64,000 nucleotides of DNA from Streptomyces sp. NBC_01551 (GCF_026339935.1 NZ_JAPEPX010000001.1:5607501-5671500), one strand, 5' to 3'. Counted from the stretch's first letter, positions 17,316 through 28,145 are shown. The notes: generated by a model not told the origin, from the letters alone. A program made the numbers and translations.

Positions 17316-18458
17316 ATGAGACGCCAGATCTTCGACGCCGACCACGAGGCGTTCCGAGAGACCGTCCGCGCCTTCCTCGCCAAGGAGGTGCTGCCGCACT
17401 ACGACCAGTGGGAGAAGGACGGCATCGTCAGCCGCGAGGCCTGGCTGGCCGCCGGCCGCCAGGGACTGCTGGGCCTGGCCGTCCCCGAGGAGTACGGGGG
17501 AGGCGGCAACGCCGACTTCCGCTACGCCGCCGTGATAGCCGAGGAGTTCACCCGCGCGGGCGCCGCCGGGCTCGCGATCGGCCTGCACAACGACATCATC
17601 GGCCCGTACCTGACCTCGCTGGCCACCGAGGAGCAAAAGCACCGCTGGCTGCCCGGCTTCTGCTCCGGCGAGACCATCACCGCCATCGCGATGACCGAGC
17701 CGGGCGCGGGCTCAGACCTCCAGGGGATCCGCACCACCGCCGAGGACCGGGGCGACCACTGGCTGCTCAACGGCTCCAAGACCTTCATCTCCAACGGCAT
17801 CCTCGCCGACCTGGTCATCGTCGTCGCGAAGACCACCCCCGAGGGCGGTGCGCACGGGCTGTCGCTGCTGGTCGTCGAGCGCGGCGCCGAGGGCTTCGAG
17901 CGCGGCCGCAACCTCGACAAGATCGGCCAGAAGTCCCAGGACACCGCCGAGCTGTTCTTCAACGACGTGCGCGTCCCGAAGGAGAACCTGCTCGGCGAGC
18001 TGAACGGCGCCTTCGTCCACCTGATGACCAACCTCGCGCAGGAGCGGATGGGCATCGCGATGGCCGGCATCGCCGCCGCCGAGTACCTGCTGGAGATCAC
18101 GACCCAGTACGTGAAGGAGCGGGAGGCCTTCGGGCGGCCGCTGTCCAAGCTCCAGCACATCCGCTTCGAGATCGCGGAGATGGCCACCGAGTGCGCCGTC
18201 ACCCGCACCTTCCTCGACCGCTGCATCACCGACCACTCCAACGGCGAGCTGGACCACGTCCACGCCTCGATGGCCAAGTGGTGGGCCACCGAACTCCAGA
18301 AGCGGGTCGCCGACCGCTGCCTGCAACTGCATGGCGGCTACGGGTACATGACCGAATACCGGGTCGCGCGGGCCTTCACCGACGGCCGCATCCAGACCAT
18401 CTACGGCGGCACGACCGAGATCATGAAAGAGATCATCGGTCGTTCCCTGCTCGGCTGA
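17316..18458 (+). CDS. acyl-CoA dehydrogenase
   Basis: A 380-aa flavoprotein that makes trans-2-enoyl-CoA. AMTEPGAGSDLQGI near 125 is the first family signature and IYGGTTEIMKEIIGRSLL at the C-terminus is the second. The glutamate in KLQHIRFEIAEM or the usual position near 240-370 serves as base; I cannot fix it without alignment. GGAG lies nine bases before ATG, 12 bp after the previous gene. Electron-transfer flavoprotein genes are not nearby. Confidence 0.92.
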   Translation: MRRQIFDADHEAFRETVRAFLAKEVLPHYDQWEKDGIVSREAWLAAGRQGLLGLAVPEEYGGGGNADFRYAAVIAEEFTRAGAAGLAIGLHNDIIGPYLTSLATEEQKHRWLPGFCSGETITAIAMTEPGAGSDLQGIRTTAEDRGDHWLLNGSKTFISNGILADLVIVVAKTTPEGGAHGLSLLVVERGAEGFERGRNLDKIGQKSQDTAELFFNDVRVPKENLLGELNGAFVHLMTNLAQERMGIAMAGIAAAEYLLEITTQYVKEREAFGRPLSKLQHIRFEIAEMATECAVTRTFLDRCITDHSNGELDHVHASMAKWWATELQKRVADRCLQLHGGYGYMTEYRVARAFTDGRIQTIYGGTTEIMKEIIGRSLLG

Positions 18459-18492
18459 CCTCCCCCTCGCACACCTCCGAAAGGCTTGACCA

Positions 18493-19707
<1,215 letters not shown>

Positions 19708-19816
19708 CCGTGCGGCGCGGCGCGGGTCCGACGACCCCGTGGCGCCCGAGCCGGACCACCCGGCCCCCCTCCCGCCCGGCCCTGCCGAACCAGACTTCCA
19801 CGGAGAGACCCACCCC

Positions 19817-21988
19817 ATGACCGAGACCCGCACCATCCGCTGGGAACAGGACGAGACCGGCGTCGTCACCCTGATCCTCGACGACCCCAACCAGTCCGCC
19901 AACACGATGAACCAGGCGTTCAAGGACTCCATCGCGGCGATCGCCGACCGCGCCGAGGCCGAGAAGGACTCCATCCGGGGCATCATCTTCACCTCCGCCA
20001 AGAAGACCTTCTTCGCGGGCGGCGACCTCAAGGACATGATCCGGCTGCGCCCGGCGGACGCGCAGATCGCCTTCGACACCGGCACCGAGATCAAGCGCTC
20101 CCTGCGCCGGATCGAGACCCTCGGCAAGCCCGTCGTCGCCGCCATCAACGGCGCCGCCCTCGGCGGGGGTTACGAGATCTGCCTCGCCTCCCACCACCGC
20201 GTCGCCCTCGACGCGCCCGGCTCCAAGATCGGCCTGCCCGAGGTCACCCTCGGTCTGCTCCCCGCCGGTGGCGGCGTCACCCGTACCGTGCGCCTGATGG
20301 GCATCGCCGACGCGCTGCTCAAGGTACTGCTCCAGGGCACCCAGTACACCCCGCAGCGCGCCCTGGACAACGGCCTCGTGCACGAACTGGCCGCCACGCC
20401 CGAGGAGATGCTGGCCAAGGCCCGCGCCTTCATCGACGCCAACCCGGAGTCGAAGCAGCCCTGGGACGTCCCCGGCTACCGCATCCCGGGCGGCACGCCG
20501 TCGAACCCGAAGTTCGCCGCCAACCTCCCCGCGTTCCCGGCCAGCCTGAAGAAGCAGCTGAACGGTGCCCCGTACCCGGCGCCGCGCAACATCCTGGCCT
20601 GCGCCGTCGAGGGCTCCCAGGTGGACTTCGAGACCGCGCTCACCATCGAGGCCCGCTACTTCACCGAGCTGGTCACCGGACAGACCGCCAAGAACATGAT
20701 CCAGGCGTTCTTCTTCGACCTCCAGGCCGTCAACGCCGGCCGCAGCCGCCCGCAGGGCATCGAGCCGCGCGCCGTCCGCAAGGTCGCCGTCCTCGGCGCC
20801 GGCATGATGGGCGCCGGCATCGCCTACTCCTGCGCCCGCGCGGGCATCGAGGTGGTGCTCAAGGACGTCACCCCCGAGGCCGCCGCCAAGGGCAAGGCGT
20901 ACTCCGAGAAGCTGCTCGACAAGGCGCTCTCCCGGGGCCGTACGACCGAGGCCAAGCGCGCCGAGCTGCTCGCCCGGATCACCCCGACCGCCGAGGCCGC
21001 CGACCTGGCGGGCTGCGACGCCGTGATCGAGGCCGTCTTCGAGGACACCGCCCTCAAGCACAAGGTGTTCCAGGAGATCCAGGACGTCATCGCGCCCGAC
21101 GCGCTGCTCTGCTCCAACACCTCCACGCTGCCCATCACCGGGCTGGCGGAGGGCGTTTCGCGCCCCGTCGACTTCATCGGGCTGCACTTCTTCTCGCCCG
21201 TCGACAAGATGCCGCTGGTGGAGATCATCAAGGGCGAGCGCACCGGCGACGAGGCGATCGCCCGCGCCTTCGACCTGGTCCGCCAGATCAACAAGACCCC
21301 GATCGTGGTCAACGACTCGCGCGGCTTCTTCACCTCCCGCGTCATCGGCCAGTTCATCAACGAGGGCGTGGCGATGGTCGGCGAGGGCATCGAGCCCGCC
21401 TCGATCGAGCAGGCGGCGGCGCAGGCCGGCTACCCGGCCAAGGTGCTGTCCCTGATGGACGAGCTGACCCTGACCTTGCCCCGCAAGATCCGCAACGAGA
21501 GCCGCAAGGCCTTCGAGGCCGAGGGCAAGGCGTGGACCGAGCACCCCGCCGACGCGGTCATCGACCGGATGGTGGACGAGTTCGGGCGCCCCGGGCGCAG
21601 CGGCGGGGCCGGCTTCTACGCGTACGACGAGAGCGGCAAGCGCGCCGGCATCTGGCCGGGCCTGCGCGAGCACTTCGCCAAGCCGGGCCATGAGATCCCG
21701 TTCGAGGACATGAAGGAGCGGATGCTCTTCTCCGAGGCCCTGGACACCGTCCGCTGCCTCGACGAGGGCGTGCTCACCTCGATCGCCGACGCCAACATCG
21801 GCTCCATCATGGGCATCGGCTTCCCCGCCTGGACGGGCGGCGTGATCCAGTACGTCAACGGCTACGAGGGCGGCCTCGCGGGCTTCGTCGCCCGGGCGCG
21901 CGAGCTGGCCGAGAAGTACGGTGAGCGCTTCATCCCGCCGGCCTCGCTGGTCGCGAAGGCCGAGCGCGGCGAGACGTACGCCGACTGA
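19817..21988 (+). CDS. fadB: FadB-like multifunctional enoyl-CoA hydratase/3-hydroxyacyl-CoA dehydrogenase
   Basis: A 723-aa two-enzyme protein. Residues about 1-190 are a crotonase domain (FFAGGDLKDMI oxyanion loop, NGAALGGGYEICLASHHRV, LPEVTLGLLPAGGG). From about 325 the NAD-binding domain opens VAVLGAGMMGAGIAYSCARAG, and IGLHFFSPVDKMPLVEII carries the catalytic His. C-terminal 3HCDH helices complete it. It hydrates enoyl-CoA and oxidises the 3-hydroxy product before the upstream thiolase acts. The 109-bp gap before it has GGAGAG upstream of ATG. A strong terminator follows. Confidence 0.93.
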   Translation: MTETRTIRWEQDETGVVTLILDDPNQSANTMNQAFKDSIAAIADRAEAEKDSIRGIIFTSAKKTFFAGGDLKDMIRLRPADAQIAFDTGTEIKRSLRRIETLGKPVVAAINGAALGGGYEICLASHHRVALDAPGSKIGLPEVTLGLLPAGGGVTRTVRLMGIADALLKVLLQGTQYTPQRALDNGLVHELAATPEEMLAKARAFIDANPESKQPWDVPGYRIPGGTPSNPKFAANLPAFPASLKKQLNGAPYPAPRNILACAVEGSQVDFETALTIEARYFTELVTGQTAKNMIQAFFFDLQAVNAGRSRPQGIEPRAVRKVAVLGAGMMGAGIAYSCARAGIEVVLKDVTPEAAAKGKAYSEKLLDKALSRGRTTEAKRAELLARITPTAEAADLAGCDAVIEAVFEDTALKHKVFQEIQDVIAPDALLCSNTSTLPITGLAEGVSRPVDFIGLHFFSPVDKMPLVEIIKGERTGDEAIARAFDLVRQINKTPIVVNDSRGFFTSRVIGQFINEGVAMVGEGIEPASIEQAAAQAGYPAKVLSLMDELTLTLPRKIRNESRKAFEAEGKAWTEHPADAVIDRMVDEFGRPGRSGGAGFYAYDESGKRAGIWPGLREHFAKPGHEIPFEDMKERMLFSEALDTVRCLDEGVLTSIADANIGSIMGIGFPAWTGGVIQYVNGYEGGLAGFVARARELAEKYGERFIPPASLVAKAERGETYAD

Positions 21989-22005
21989 GCGGACGGCCGC
22001 GCCGC

Positions 22006-22036
22006 GGTCCCGGGGGCGGGTCCTGCCCCCGGGACC
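22006..22036 (+). terminator. terminator of the beta-oxidation operon
   Basis: Perfect 12-bp arms GGTCCCGGGGGC and GCCCCCGGGACC with a 7-nt loop, 18 bp after the fadB stop and between convergent genes. Confidence 0.85.
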
Positions 22037-22051
22037 GTTCGGCGTGGCGGG

Positions 22052-22645
22052 TCAGCGCGCGGCGAGGGACGCGAACACGCCCCGGTGCGCGGTCCCGTCG
22101 GGGCCGGTCCAGCCCGCGGTGACCTCGCCGAGGGGCTTGGCCGCGGGGGCCGACGCATCCCCGAGCACGCGCGTCACGGTGAGCGCGGGGGCGTCCTCGG
22201 CGTCCGCCGGCTCCGGTCCCTCGTACCGCGCGGTGACGGAGGGGTCCGGGGTGTCGCTCAGGCTCTGCGCCTGCGGCTCGGCGCGGCCCCGGAACAGCGC
22301 CAGCAACTGCGCGGTCAGCACCGGGTCGTGCGGCCCGTCGTACACCCAGCGGCGTCCGAGGACGCCGTGCTCGGTGGTGCCGACGAGGGCGGCCTCGGCG
22401 CCGGCCAGCGGAGCGCCGCGGTAGGTGAGCGGCACGTGGTACGCGGTCGGCTCCTCGCCCGAGGTGTCGGTGACCACCATGAACTCGATGCCCACCTCGC
22501 CCTCGGGGTCGTCGAGGCGGAATCCGCCCGCGCGGGCCAGGGCCGGCGGCCGCCCGGTGGGCAGGTACCAGGGCTGGGCCGGCAGCCAGGCGGCAAGGAG
22601 CTCCAGCTTGCCGGGGCTCATCGTGGTCTTGTGGATGATCGACAT
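22052..22645 (-). CDS. maltokinase N-terminal cap-like protein
   Basis: A 197-aa protein resembling the N-terminal cap domain of trehalose-utilising maltokinase but lacking any kinase domain. AWLPAQPWYLPTGRPP, IEFMVVTDTSGEEPTAYHVPLTYRGAPL and GVLGRRWVYDGPHDPVLTAQLLAL are characteristic. In many actinomycetes such stand-alone caps (CG0192-like) are uncharacterised. It is convergent with the beta-oxidation operon and downstream of the MerR gene in the same direction, 58 bp apart. Confidence 0.75.
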   Translation of the reverse strand: MSIIHKTTMSPGKLELLAAWLPAQPWYLPTGRPPALARAGGFRLDDPEGEVGIEFMVVTDTSGEEPTAYHVPLTYRGAPLAGAEAALVGTTEHGVLGRRWVYDGPHDPVLTAQLLALFRGRAEPQAQSLSDTPDPSVTARYEGPEPADAEDAPALTVTRVLGDASAPAAKPLGEVTAGWTGPDGTAHRGVFASLAAR

Positions 22646-22703
22646 GGCGGCGAACCTACCTGCTGGGTCGGCCCGTTGGGTGGCCGGGTGGGGCCGCGCG
22701 AGG

Positions 22704-23429
22704 TCACCCCTCCGGGGCGAACGCCGCCTTCAGTTCTTCCTTCAGCGACCGCTGGAAGGCGGTGACCAGGGCTTGAACCACCATCGGCTGCATGTGCGCG
22801 GACAGCGCCTTCATCGACTCCACCCGCTCCGGATCGCTTTCGCCCTGCGTGAACGGCCCCCACACCTCGTCGCGGAACAGCGCCGTCAGCTGGTGCGCGG
22901 CGGTCCGCGCGTGCTCCAGCAGCACCTTGCGCGCCACCAGGATCGTCTCGTGCGCGATAGGCACGTCGAGCAGCGCGACCCCCAGCCGCAGCAGGCCCAC
23001 GTCCACCCGGAAGCCCTCCGCGCTCGGCGTCAGCACGTTCATCGCCGTCAGCCGCCGGATGTCGGCCTCCGTCAGGGCCCGCCCGGCGCGCTTCTCCAGC
23101 TCCTCCCGCGAGGACTCCAGCGCCGAATCCGGCGCCCACGTCGCCACCAGCGCCCGGTGGATCGCCAGGTCGTGCGCGCTCAGGTCGTCCGGCAGCGCGT
23201 CCAGGTACCGCTCGATGGCCGACAGGGTCATGCCCTGGTGCTGCAACTCCTCGATGAGGGCCAGCCGGGACAGGTGCTCCGGGCCGTAGTGGCCCACCCG
23301 ACGAGGGCCGATCACGGGAGGGGGCAAAAGCCCGCGCGTGCTGTAGAACCGTACGGTGCGGACGGTCACGCCCGCCCGGGAGGCCAGCTCGTCGACGGTG
23401 AGCGTCGGCTCGGGTGCCTGGGTGGTCAT
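22704..23429 (-). CDS. MerR family transcriptional regulator
   Basis: A 241-aa regulator. The N-terminal winged helix reads TVDELASRAGVTVRTVRFYSTRGLLPPP, followed by RVGHYGPEHLSRLALIEELQHQGMTLSAIERYL. The C-terminal 150 residues are an effector domain without metal-binding cysteines. It is divergent from the acyl-CoA synthetase with 109 bp between starts, so it probably controls that gene and itself; an acyl or CoA-linked effector is a guess. Confidence 0.88.
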   Translation of the reverse strand: MTTQAPEPTLTVDELASRAGVTVRTVRFYSTRGLLPPPVIGPRRVGHYGPEHLSRLALIEELQHQGMTLSAIERYLDALPDDLSAHDLAIHRALVATWAPDSALESSREELEKRAGRALTEADIRRLTAMNVLTPSAEGFRVDVGLLRLGVALLDVPIAHETILVARKVLLEHARTAAHQLTALFRDEVWGPFTQGESDPERVESMKALSAHMQPMVVQALVTAFQRSLKEELKAAFAPEG

Positions 23430-23491
23430 GGTCTCCGCCTCGCTCTCTGATCAGCGCGTCTACGCACGTTCCGTTCCTGCACTGCGGTTCA

Positions 23492-23504
23492 ACAGTATTG
23501 CTGT
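23492..23504 (+). promoter_or_regulatory. possible MerR operator in the divergent promoter
   Basis: A short dyad, ACAG and CTGT arms around TATTG, is the only evident symmetry in the 109 bp between the MerR gene and the acyl-CoA synthetase. Evidence is weak. Confidence 0.3.
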
Positions 23505-23538
23505 CGCACCAACGATGTGAAACGGCCAGGAGCTGCCC

Positions 23539-25371
23539 ATGCCCACGAATCTGCGACTGCCCGGACAACCCGACGAGCTCACCCTCCCCGCCCTGCTGGC
23601 CCGCAACGCCGCCGAGTACGGGGACCTCCCCGCCCTCTCGTGGCGCGAGGGCGACGGCTGGTCCACCCTCAGCTGGGCCGAGGCCCGCCGCAAGGTCGCC
23701 GTCCTCGCCTCCGGCTACGCCGCCCTCGGCGTCGAGCGCGGCGAACACGTCCTGATGATGATGGGCAACCGGCCCGAGCACTGGCTCAGCGACCTCGCCC
23801 TCGTCCACCTCGGCGCCGTCCCCGTCACCGTGTACGGGACCTCCGCGCCCGAGCAGATCGCGCACATCGCCCGCCACAGCCGGGCCCGCGTCGCGATCGT
23901 TGAGGGCGCCCGCGAACTGGCCCGGTGGGAGCCGCTGCTGGCCGACGGCACGGTCGCCCTGGAGCGCCTCGTCGTGGCCGAGGCCGCCGAGGCGGGCCCG
24001 CACCGGACGTACGGCTCCCTGCACGCGAGCGGCGCCCGCACGCACCGCCCCGACGCGTTCGAGAAGTCCTGGCAGGAGTCCCGCCCCGAGGACCCGCTGA
24101 CGGTCGTCTACACCTCGGGGACCACCGGGGACCCCAAGGGCGTCCGGCTGACCCACCGCAACATCATGCTCCAGTCCGTCCGCCTCGACCGGCGGGTGGA
24201 CCTGCCCGAGCACGCCGAGCACATCTGCTACCTGCCGTTCGCGCACATCGCCGAGCGGATCCTCGGCATCTACCTCCCGCTGCTGCGGGCCGCGCACGTC
24301 CGGCTGGTCGCCGACCCCACCGCCGTCGCGGGCGCGGTCCGCGAGCTTCACCCCGTGCAGTTCTTCGGGGTGCCCCGGGTCTGGGAGAAGCTCGCCGCGG
24401 GCGTACGGGCCGTCCTGGCGCGGCTTCCCGAGGCGCAGCGGCAGGCCATCGAGGCCGCCAACGACCTCGCCCGCGCCTGGGCCGCCCACCGGGAGCGCGG
24501 GGAGGCGGTCCCGGCCGCGCTGGAGTCCTCGTACGCCCGGGCGAAGGAGCAGGTGCTCGACCCGCTGCTGGGCCTGGCGGGGCTGGACCGGCTGGCCTGG
24601 ACCGCCAGCGCCACCGCGCCGATGCCGATCGACGTGGTCCGCTTCTGGGCGGGCTGGGGCATCACCATCATGGACGCGTGGGGGCTCACCGAGACCTCCG
24701 GCGTGTGCACGGTCAACAGCCCCGACGGCTTCCGGCTGGGCTCGGTCGGTCGCCCCATCGAGGGGCTGGAGCTGCGCCTCGCCGAGGACGGGGAGATCCT
24801 GACGCGCGGCGCGACCGTGTTCGGCGGCTACCTGCTGCCCGACGGCTCGGTGGAGAGCGCGGCCGACGCCGAGGGCTGGTTCCCGACCGGGGACATCGGC
24901 CGGCTCGACGAGGACGGCTTCCTCTGGCTGACCGACCGCAAGAAGGAACTGATCATCACCTCGAACGGCAAGAACGTCTCGCCGGCGCTGGTGGAGAACA
25001 CGGTCAAGGAGCACCCGCTGATCGGCCAGGCCCTGGTGCACGGCGACGGCCGCTCGTACCTGGTCGCCCTGCTGGTCCTGGACCCGGAGCTGGCTCCGGC
25101 CTGGGCGGCCGCCCGCGGCATCGAGGCCGCCACGCCCGCCGAGCTCGCCGCGCACCCGGACGTCCGCGAGGAGGTCGCCCGCGCCGTCGAGGCGGCCAAC
25201 GCCCGCCTCAACCGCACCGAGCAGATCAAGCGGTACCGGCTGCTCACCGAGGAGTGGGGCCCCGAGTCCGGGGAACTGACCCCGTCGCTGAAGCTGCGCC
25301 GCCGGGTGGTCCGGGAGAAGTACGGGGCGCTGATCGACGCCCTGTACGAGCAGGCGCCGCCCGCGCGCTGA
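23539..25371 (+). CDS. long-chain acyl-CoA synthetase (AMP-binding)
   Basis: A 610-aa adenylate-forming enzyme that activates fatty acids to acyl-CoA. VYTSGTTGDPKGV near 190 is the P-loop-like A3 motif, WGLTETSG near 378 is A5, and GWFPTGDIGRLDEDGFLWLTDRKKELIITSNGKNVSP in the C-terminal part holds the hinge and active-site lysine region. The size fits the ACSL/FadD15-type branch. AGGAG precedes ATG. Divergent MerR probably regulates it; a terminator follows. Confidence 0.9.
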   Translation: MPTNLRLPGQPDELTLPALLARNAAEYGDLPALSWREGDGWSTLSWAEARRKVAVLASGYAALGVERGEHVLMMMGNRPEHWLSDLALVHLGAVPVTVYGTSAPEQIAHIARHSRARVAIVEGARELARWEPLLADGTVALERLVVAEAAEAGPHRTYGSLHASGARTHRPDAFEKSWQESRPEDPLTVVYTSGTTGDPKGVRLTHRNIMLQSVRLDRRVDLPEHAEHICYLPFAHIAERILGIYLPLLRAAHVRLVADPTAVAGAVRELHPVQFFGVPRVWEKLAAGVRAVLARLPEAQRQAIEAANDLARAWAAHRERGEAVPAALESSYARAKEQVLDPLLGLAGLDRLAWTASATAPMPIDVVRFWAGWGITIMDAWGLTETSGVCTVNSPDGFRLGSVGRPIEGLELRLAEDGEILTRGATVFGGYLLPDGSVESAADAEGWFPTGDIGRLDEDGFLWLTDRKKELIITSNGKNVSPALVENTVKEHPLIGQALVHGDGRSYLVALLVLDPELAPAWAAARGIEAATPAELAAHPDVREEVARAVEAANARLNRTEQIKRYRLLTEEWGPESGELTPSLKLRRRVVREKYGALIDALYEQAPPAR

Positions 25372-25384
25372 CCCGGATGGCCCC

Positions 25385-25414
25385 GTCCGGTGAGCGCCCG
25401 GCCGCTCACCGGAC
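25385..25414 (+). terminator. terminator after the acyl-CoA synthetase
   Basis: Perfect 12-bp arms GTCCGGTGAGCG and CGCTCACCGGAC around a 6-nt loop, 13 bp after the stop codon. It lies in the leader of the next gene. Confidence 0.8.
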
Positions 25415-25426
25415 CAGGGTGGGGTC

Positions 25427-25456
25427 ATGCCGCGCAAAGACGTCAGCCGTGCCTGA
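25427..25456 (+). CDS. 9-aa upstream ORF overlapping the next start
   Basis: ATG to TGA encoding MPRKDVSRA. It has GGTGGGG just before it and ends 7 bp after the GTG start of the aminotransferase gene, in another frame, so ribosomes finishing it would sit on that start. Whether it is translated is unknown. Confidence 0.35.
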   Translation: MPRKDVSRA

Positions 25457-27113
25457 GACCAGCTTCAGCCGTGCGCAGATCCGGGCGCTCGCCCGGCTCG
25501 GCCCGTTCGAGCTGAAGGACACCTTCATCCGGCTCGCGCAGGAGGCCCAGGCGGGGGAGCCGGGCCAGAAGGAGACCACCGCCCGCGCGATGCTGAACGC
25601 CGGCCGGGGCAACCCGAACTGGATCGCGACCGGCCCGCGGGAGGCCTTCCACGCGCTCGGCTACTTCGCGCTCGACGAGTCCCGGCGGGTGTGGACCGCG
25701 GACAACCTCGGCGGAATGCCCGAGAAGCGGGGCATCGGGGAGCGCTTCGAGTCGTGGGTGCGCCGCCACCCGCAGCTGCCGGGGGTCGAACTGCTCGCCG
25801 CGTGCGTCGGGTACGCCCTGGCGCGGTGGGCGTTCGACAAGGACGCGTTCGTCCACGAGCTGGCCGACGGCGTCATCGGCGACAACTACCCGGTGCCGGA
25901 CCGGATGCTGACGCACGCCGAGCACATCGTGCGCGGCTACCTGGGGTTCGAGATGTTCGGCACGCGGCCGCCGAAGGGCGACATGTCGCTGTTCGCCACC
26001 GAGGGCGGCACCGCCGCCATCTGCTACGTCTTCGACTCCCTGATGAAGAACGGGGTCCTCCGCAAGGGCGACAGGATCGCGCTGATGACCCCGGTGTTCG
26101 CCCCGTACGTGGAGATCCCCGAGCTCGACACCTTCGCCTTCGAGGTCGTCGAGGTCCGCGCGAGCCCCTCCGCCGAGACCGGGGTACGGCAGTGGCACTA
26201 CCCGCCGGAGGAAGTCGCCAAGCTGGCCGACCCCGCCGTCCGGCTCGTCTGCGTGGTCAACCCGGGCAACCCGCCGTCGCTGGCGCTGGACGAGCGGGTG
26301 GCGGAGCAGATCAAGGACATCGTCGCCGGCCCCAACCCCGGCCTGCTGATCGTCACCGACGACGTGTACGGCACCTTCGTGCCCGCCTTCCACTCGCTCG
26401 CCGCCGACCTCCCCCGCAACACCCTGCTCGTGTACTCGTACTCCAAGCACTACGGGTGCACGGGCTGGCGGCTCGGTGTCATCGGCCTGCACGACGACAA
26501 CGTCATCGACGAGACGATCGGGAACCTGCCGCAGGAGGAGAAGGACCGCCTGGCCCGGCGCTACCGCACGCTCAGCCTGGAGCCGGACAAACTCCGCTTC
26601 ATCGACCGGCTGGTCGCCGACTCGCGCTCGGTGGCCCTGGGGCACACGGCCGGCCTCTCGCCGCCGCAGCAGACGATGATGGTGCTCTTCTCGCTCTTCG
26701 ACCTGCTGGAGGAGGGCCAGGCGTACAAGGAACGCGTCCGGGAGATCGTCCGGCGGCGCCTCGGGCTGCTGATGGAGGGCGCCCGGATGAAGATCGCCGA
26801 CGACGACCGGCGGGCCGGGTACTACGTCGAACTCGATCTGCTCGCGGAAGCCGAACGGGTCCACGGCAAGGCGTTCGCGGACTTCCTGGAGAGCACCTAC
26901 GAGCCGCTGGACCCGCTGTTGCGGCTCGCCGCCCAGACCTCGGTGGTCCTGCTGCCGGGCGGCGGCTTCGACGGACCGCAATGGTCGGTCCGGATCTCCC
27001 TGGCCAACCTCGACGACATGGACTACCTCAAGATCGGCCACCACCTGCGCGAGGTCTTCCGGGAGTACGCGGCCGAATGGACCCGCGCGCGGTCCCCGGG
27101 ACGCCCCGCCTGA
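25449..27113 (+). CDS. bifunctional aspartate transaminase/aspartate 4-decarboxylase
   Basis: A 554-aa PLP fold-type I enzyme. YSYSKHYGCTGWRLGV near 328 contains the PLP lysine, and VCVVNPGNPPS and VTDDVYGTF supply cofactor contacts. The long N-terminal extension, with LARLGPFELKDTFIRLA and NAGRGNPNWIATGPREAF, marks the aspartate 4-decarboxylase (AsD) branch that forms alanine from aspartate and side-transaminates. Such enzymes are often large oligomers. The GTG start is the first plausible one; no clear ribosome site, and a tiny uORF overlaps it. Confidence 0.85.
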   Translation: MPETSFSRAQIRALARLGPFELKDTFIRLAQEAQAGEPGQKETTARAMLNAGRGNPNWIATGPREAFHALGYFALDESRRVWTADNLGGMPEKRGIGERFESWVRRHPQLPGVELLAACVGYALARWAFDKDAFVHELADGVIGDNYPVPDRMLTHAEHIVRGYLGFEMFGTRPPKGDMSLFATEGGTAAICYVFDSLMKNGVLRKGDRIALMTPVFAPYVEIPELDTFAFEVVEVRASPSAETGVRQWHYPPEEVAKLADPAVRLVCVVNPGNPPSLALDERVAEQIKDIVAGPNPGLLIVTDDVYGTFVPAFHSLAADLPRNTLLVYSYSKHYGCTGWRLGVIGLHDDNVIDETIGNLPQEEKDRLARRYRTLSLEPDKLRFIDRLVADSRSVALGHTAGLSPPQQTMMVLFSLFDLLEEGQAYKERVREIVRRRLGLLMEGARMKIADDDRRAGYYVELDLLAEAERVHGKAFADFLESTYEPLDPLLRLAAQTSVVLLPGGGFDGPQWSVRISLANLDDMDYLKIGHHLREVFREYAAEWTRARSPGRPA

Positions 27114-27152
27114 GGGCGGGGACGTCCGAGGGCGCGCACGGGACGGCCCGGG

Positions 27153-28145
27153 TCAGCGGCCGATCAGCGGGTAGTGGTCGGAGAGGTTCGTGTACGTGTA
27201 GGAGGTGCCCCAGCTGGAGACGGTCCAGGGCGCCGACTGCTCCTTCACCACGTTGTTCTCCCAGCCCGCCGGACGGGCGTTGCCCTTGCGGTACAGGACG
27301 TAGTCCAGGTCCTCGCGCGGGTCCGTCGGGTAGCGGTAGTTCGCGATCGAGTTCAGCGCGGTGTCGAAGGAGTACGGGTGGCCCGTACGGGTGTCGGCGC
27401 CGGCCAGGTCCGCGTTCGCCAGCATGGAGCCGTACTCCGCCGTGCGGGAGTCGACGTTCATGTCGCCCGCGACGATGACCTGCTCGTTCGCCGGGATGTT
27501 CTTGCCGTCGAGGAACGCGTCGATCTGCTTGAACTGGAGCGCCCGCATCTCGGCGGCCTCGCCGGCGCCGCAGCCCGGGTCGGTGGACTGCGCGTGCGTG
27601 CCGACCACGTGGACCTTCGTGCCGTTCACGTTCAGCACGGCGTACGCGAAGCCCTTGTTGGACCACCAGTCCGCGCCGCACGCGTCCTTGTAGACCACCT
27701 GCTCCTTGCGGACGATGGGCCACTTGCTCAGGATCGTGACGCCGCCGTCCTCCGGGGTGGTGGAGGAGTACGAGCCGCCCGTGGCGTCCCAGCCGCTCTT
27801 GCTGCGGCCCACGACCGGGGTCTGGTACGGGTACTGCGCGGCCGAGTTGGCCTTCAGAGCGTCCGAGGCGCCGTTGTCGAAGGCCTCCTGGAGCACGACG
27901 ACGTCGTGGCCCTGGTAGAAGGAGGCCTTGGGGATCTCCGACGCGCGGTGGTCCTGGCCCCAGTTCGGGTACAGGTTCTTGCTCATCAGGAAGACGTTGT
28001 ACGACAGGACGCTGAGCCGCGGGGTCGCGGCGGCGCTCTCGGCGGCCGTGGCCGCCGGCGCGGTGGTGGCGGCCAGCGCGCCGACGGCGAGGGCCGCGAC
28101 GGCCGTGGCGGCGGCCCGGTGGCGGCGGTGCGTGGTGAGCGGCAT
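27153..28145 (-). CDS. secreted sphingomyelinase C-like phosphodiesterase
   Basis: A 330-aa exported enzyme. Residues 1-35 are a signal peptide (RRHR, then an Ala-rich hydrophobic stretch ending ATAAES). The rest is an endonuclease/exonuclease/phosphatase domain: LSYNVFLM, VVLQEAFD, the metal Glu, HVVGTHAQSTDPGC, VIVAGDMNVDS and LDYVLYRKG, ending LSDHYPLIGR with the catalytic His. This matches bacterial neutral sphingomyelinases, which hydrolyse sphingomyelin to ceramide and phosphocholine. GGAG precedes ATG. Convergent with the aminotransferase gene. Confidence 0.88.
   Translation of the reverse strand: MPLTTHRRHRAAATAVAALAVGALAATTAPAATAAESAAATPRLSVLSYNVFLMSKNLYPNWGQDHRASEIPKASFYQGHDVVVLQEAFDNGASDALKANSAAQYPYQTPVVGRSKSGWDATGGSYSSTTPEDGGVTILSKWPIVRKEQVVYKDACGADWWSNKGFAYAVLNVNGTKVHVVGTHAQSTDPGCGAGEAAEMRALQFKQIDAFLDGKNIPANEQVIVAGDMNVDSRTAEYGSMLANADLAGADTRTGHPYSFDTALNSIANYRYPTDPREDLDYVLYRKGNARPAGWENNVVKEQSAPWTVSSWGTSYTYTNLSDHYPLIGR

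Noticed and set aside
23925..27113. A 1062-codon frame that ends with the aminotransferase
   Set aside because: Its first half is antisense-like noise over the acyl-CoA synthetase in another frame; only the part from 25449 is coding.
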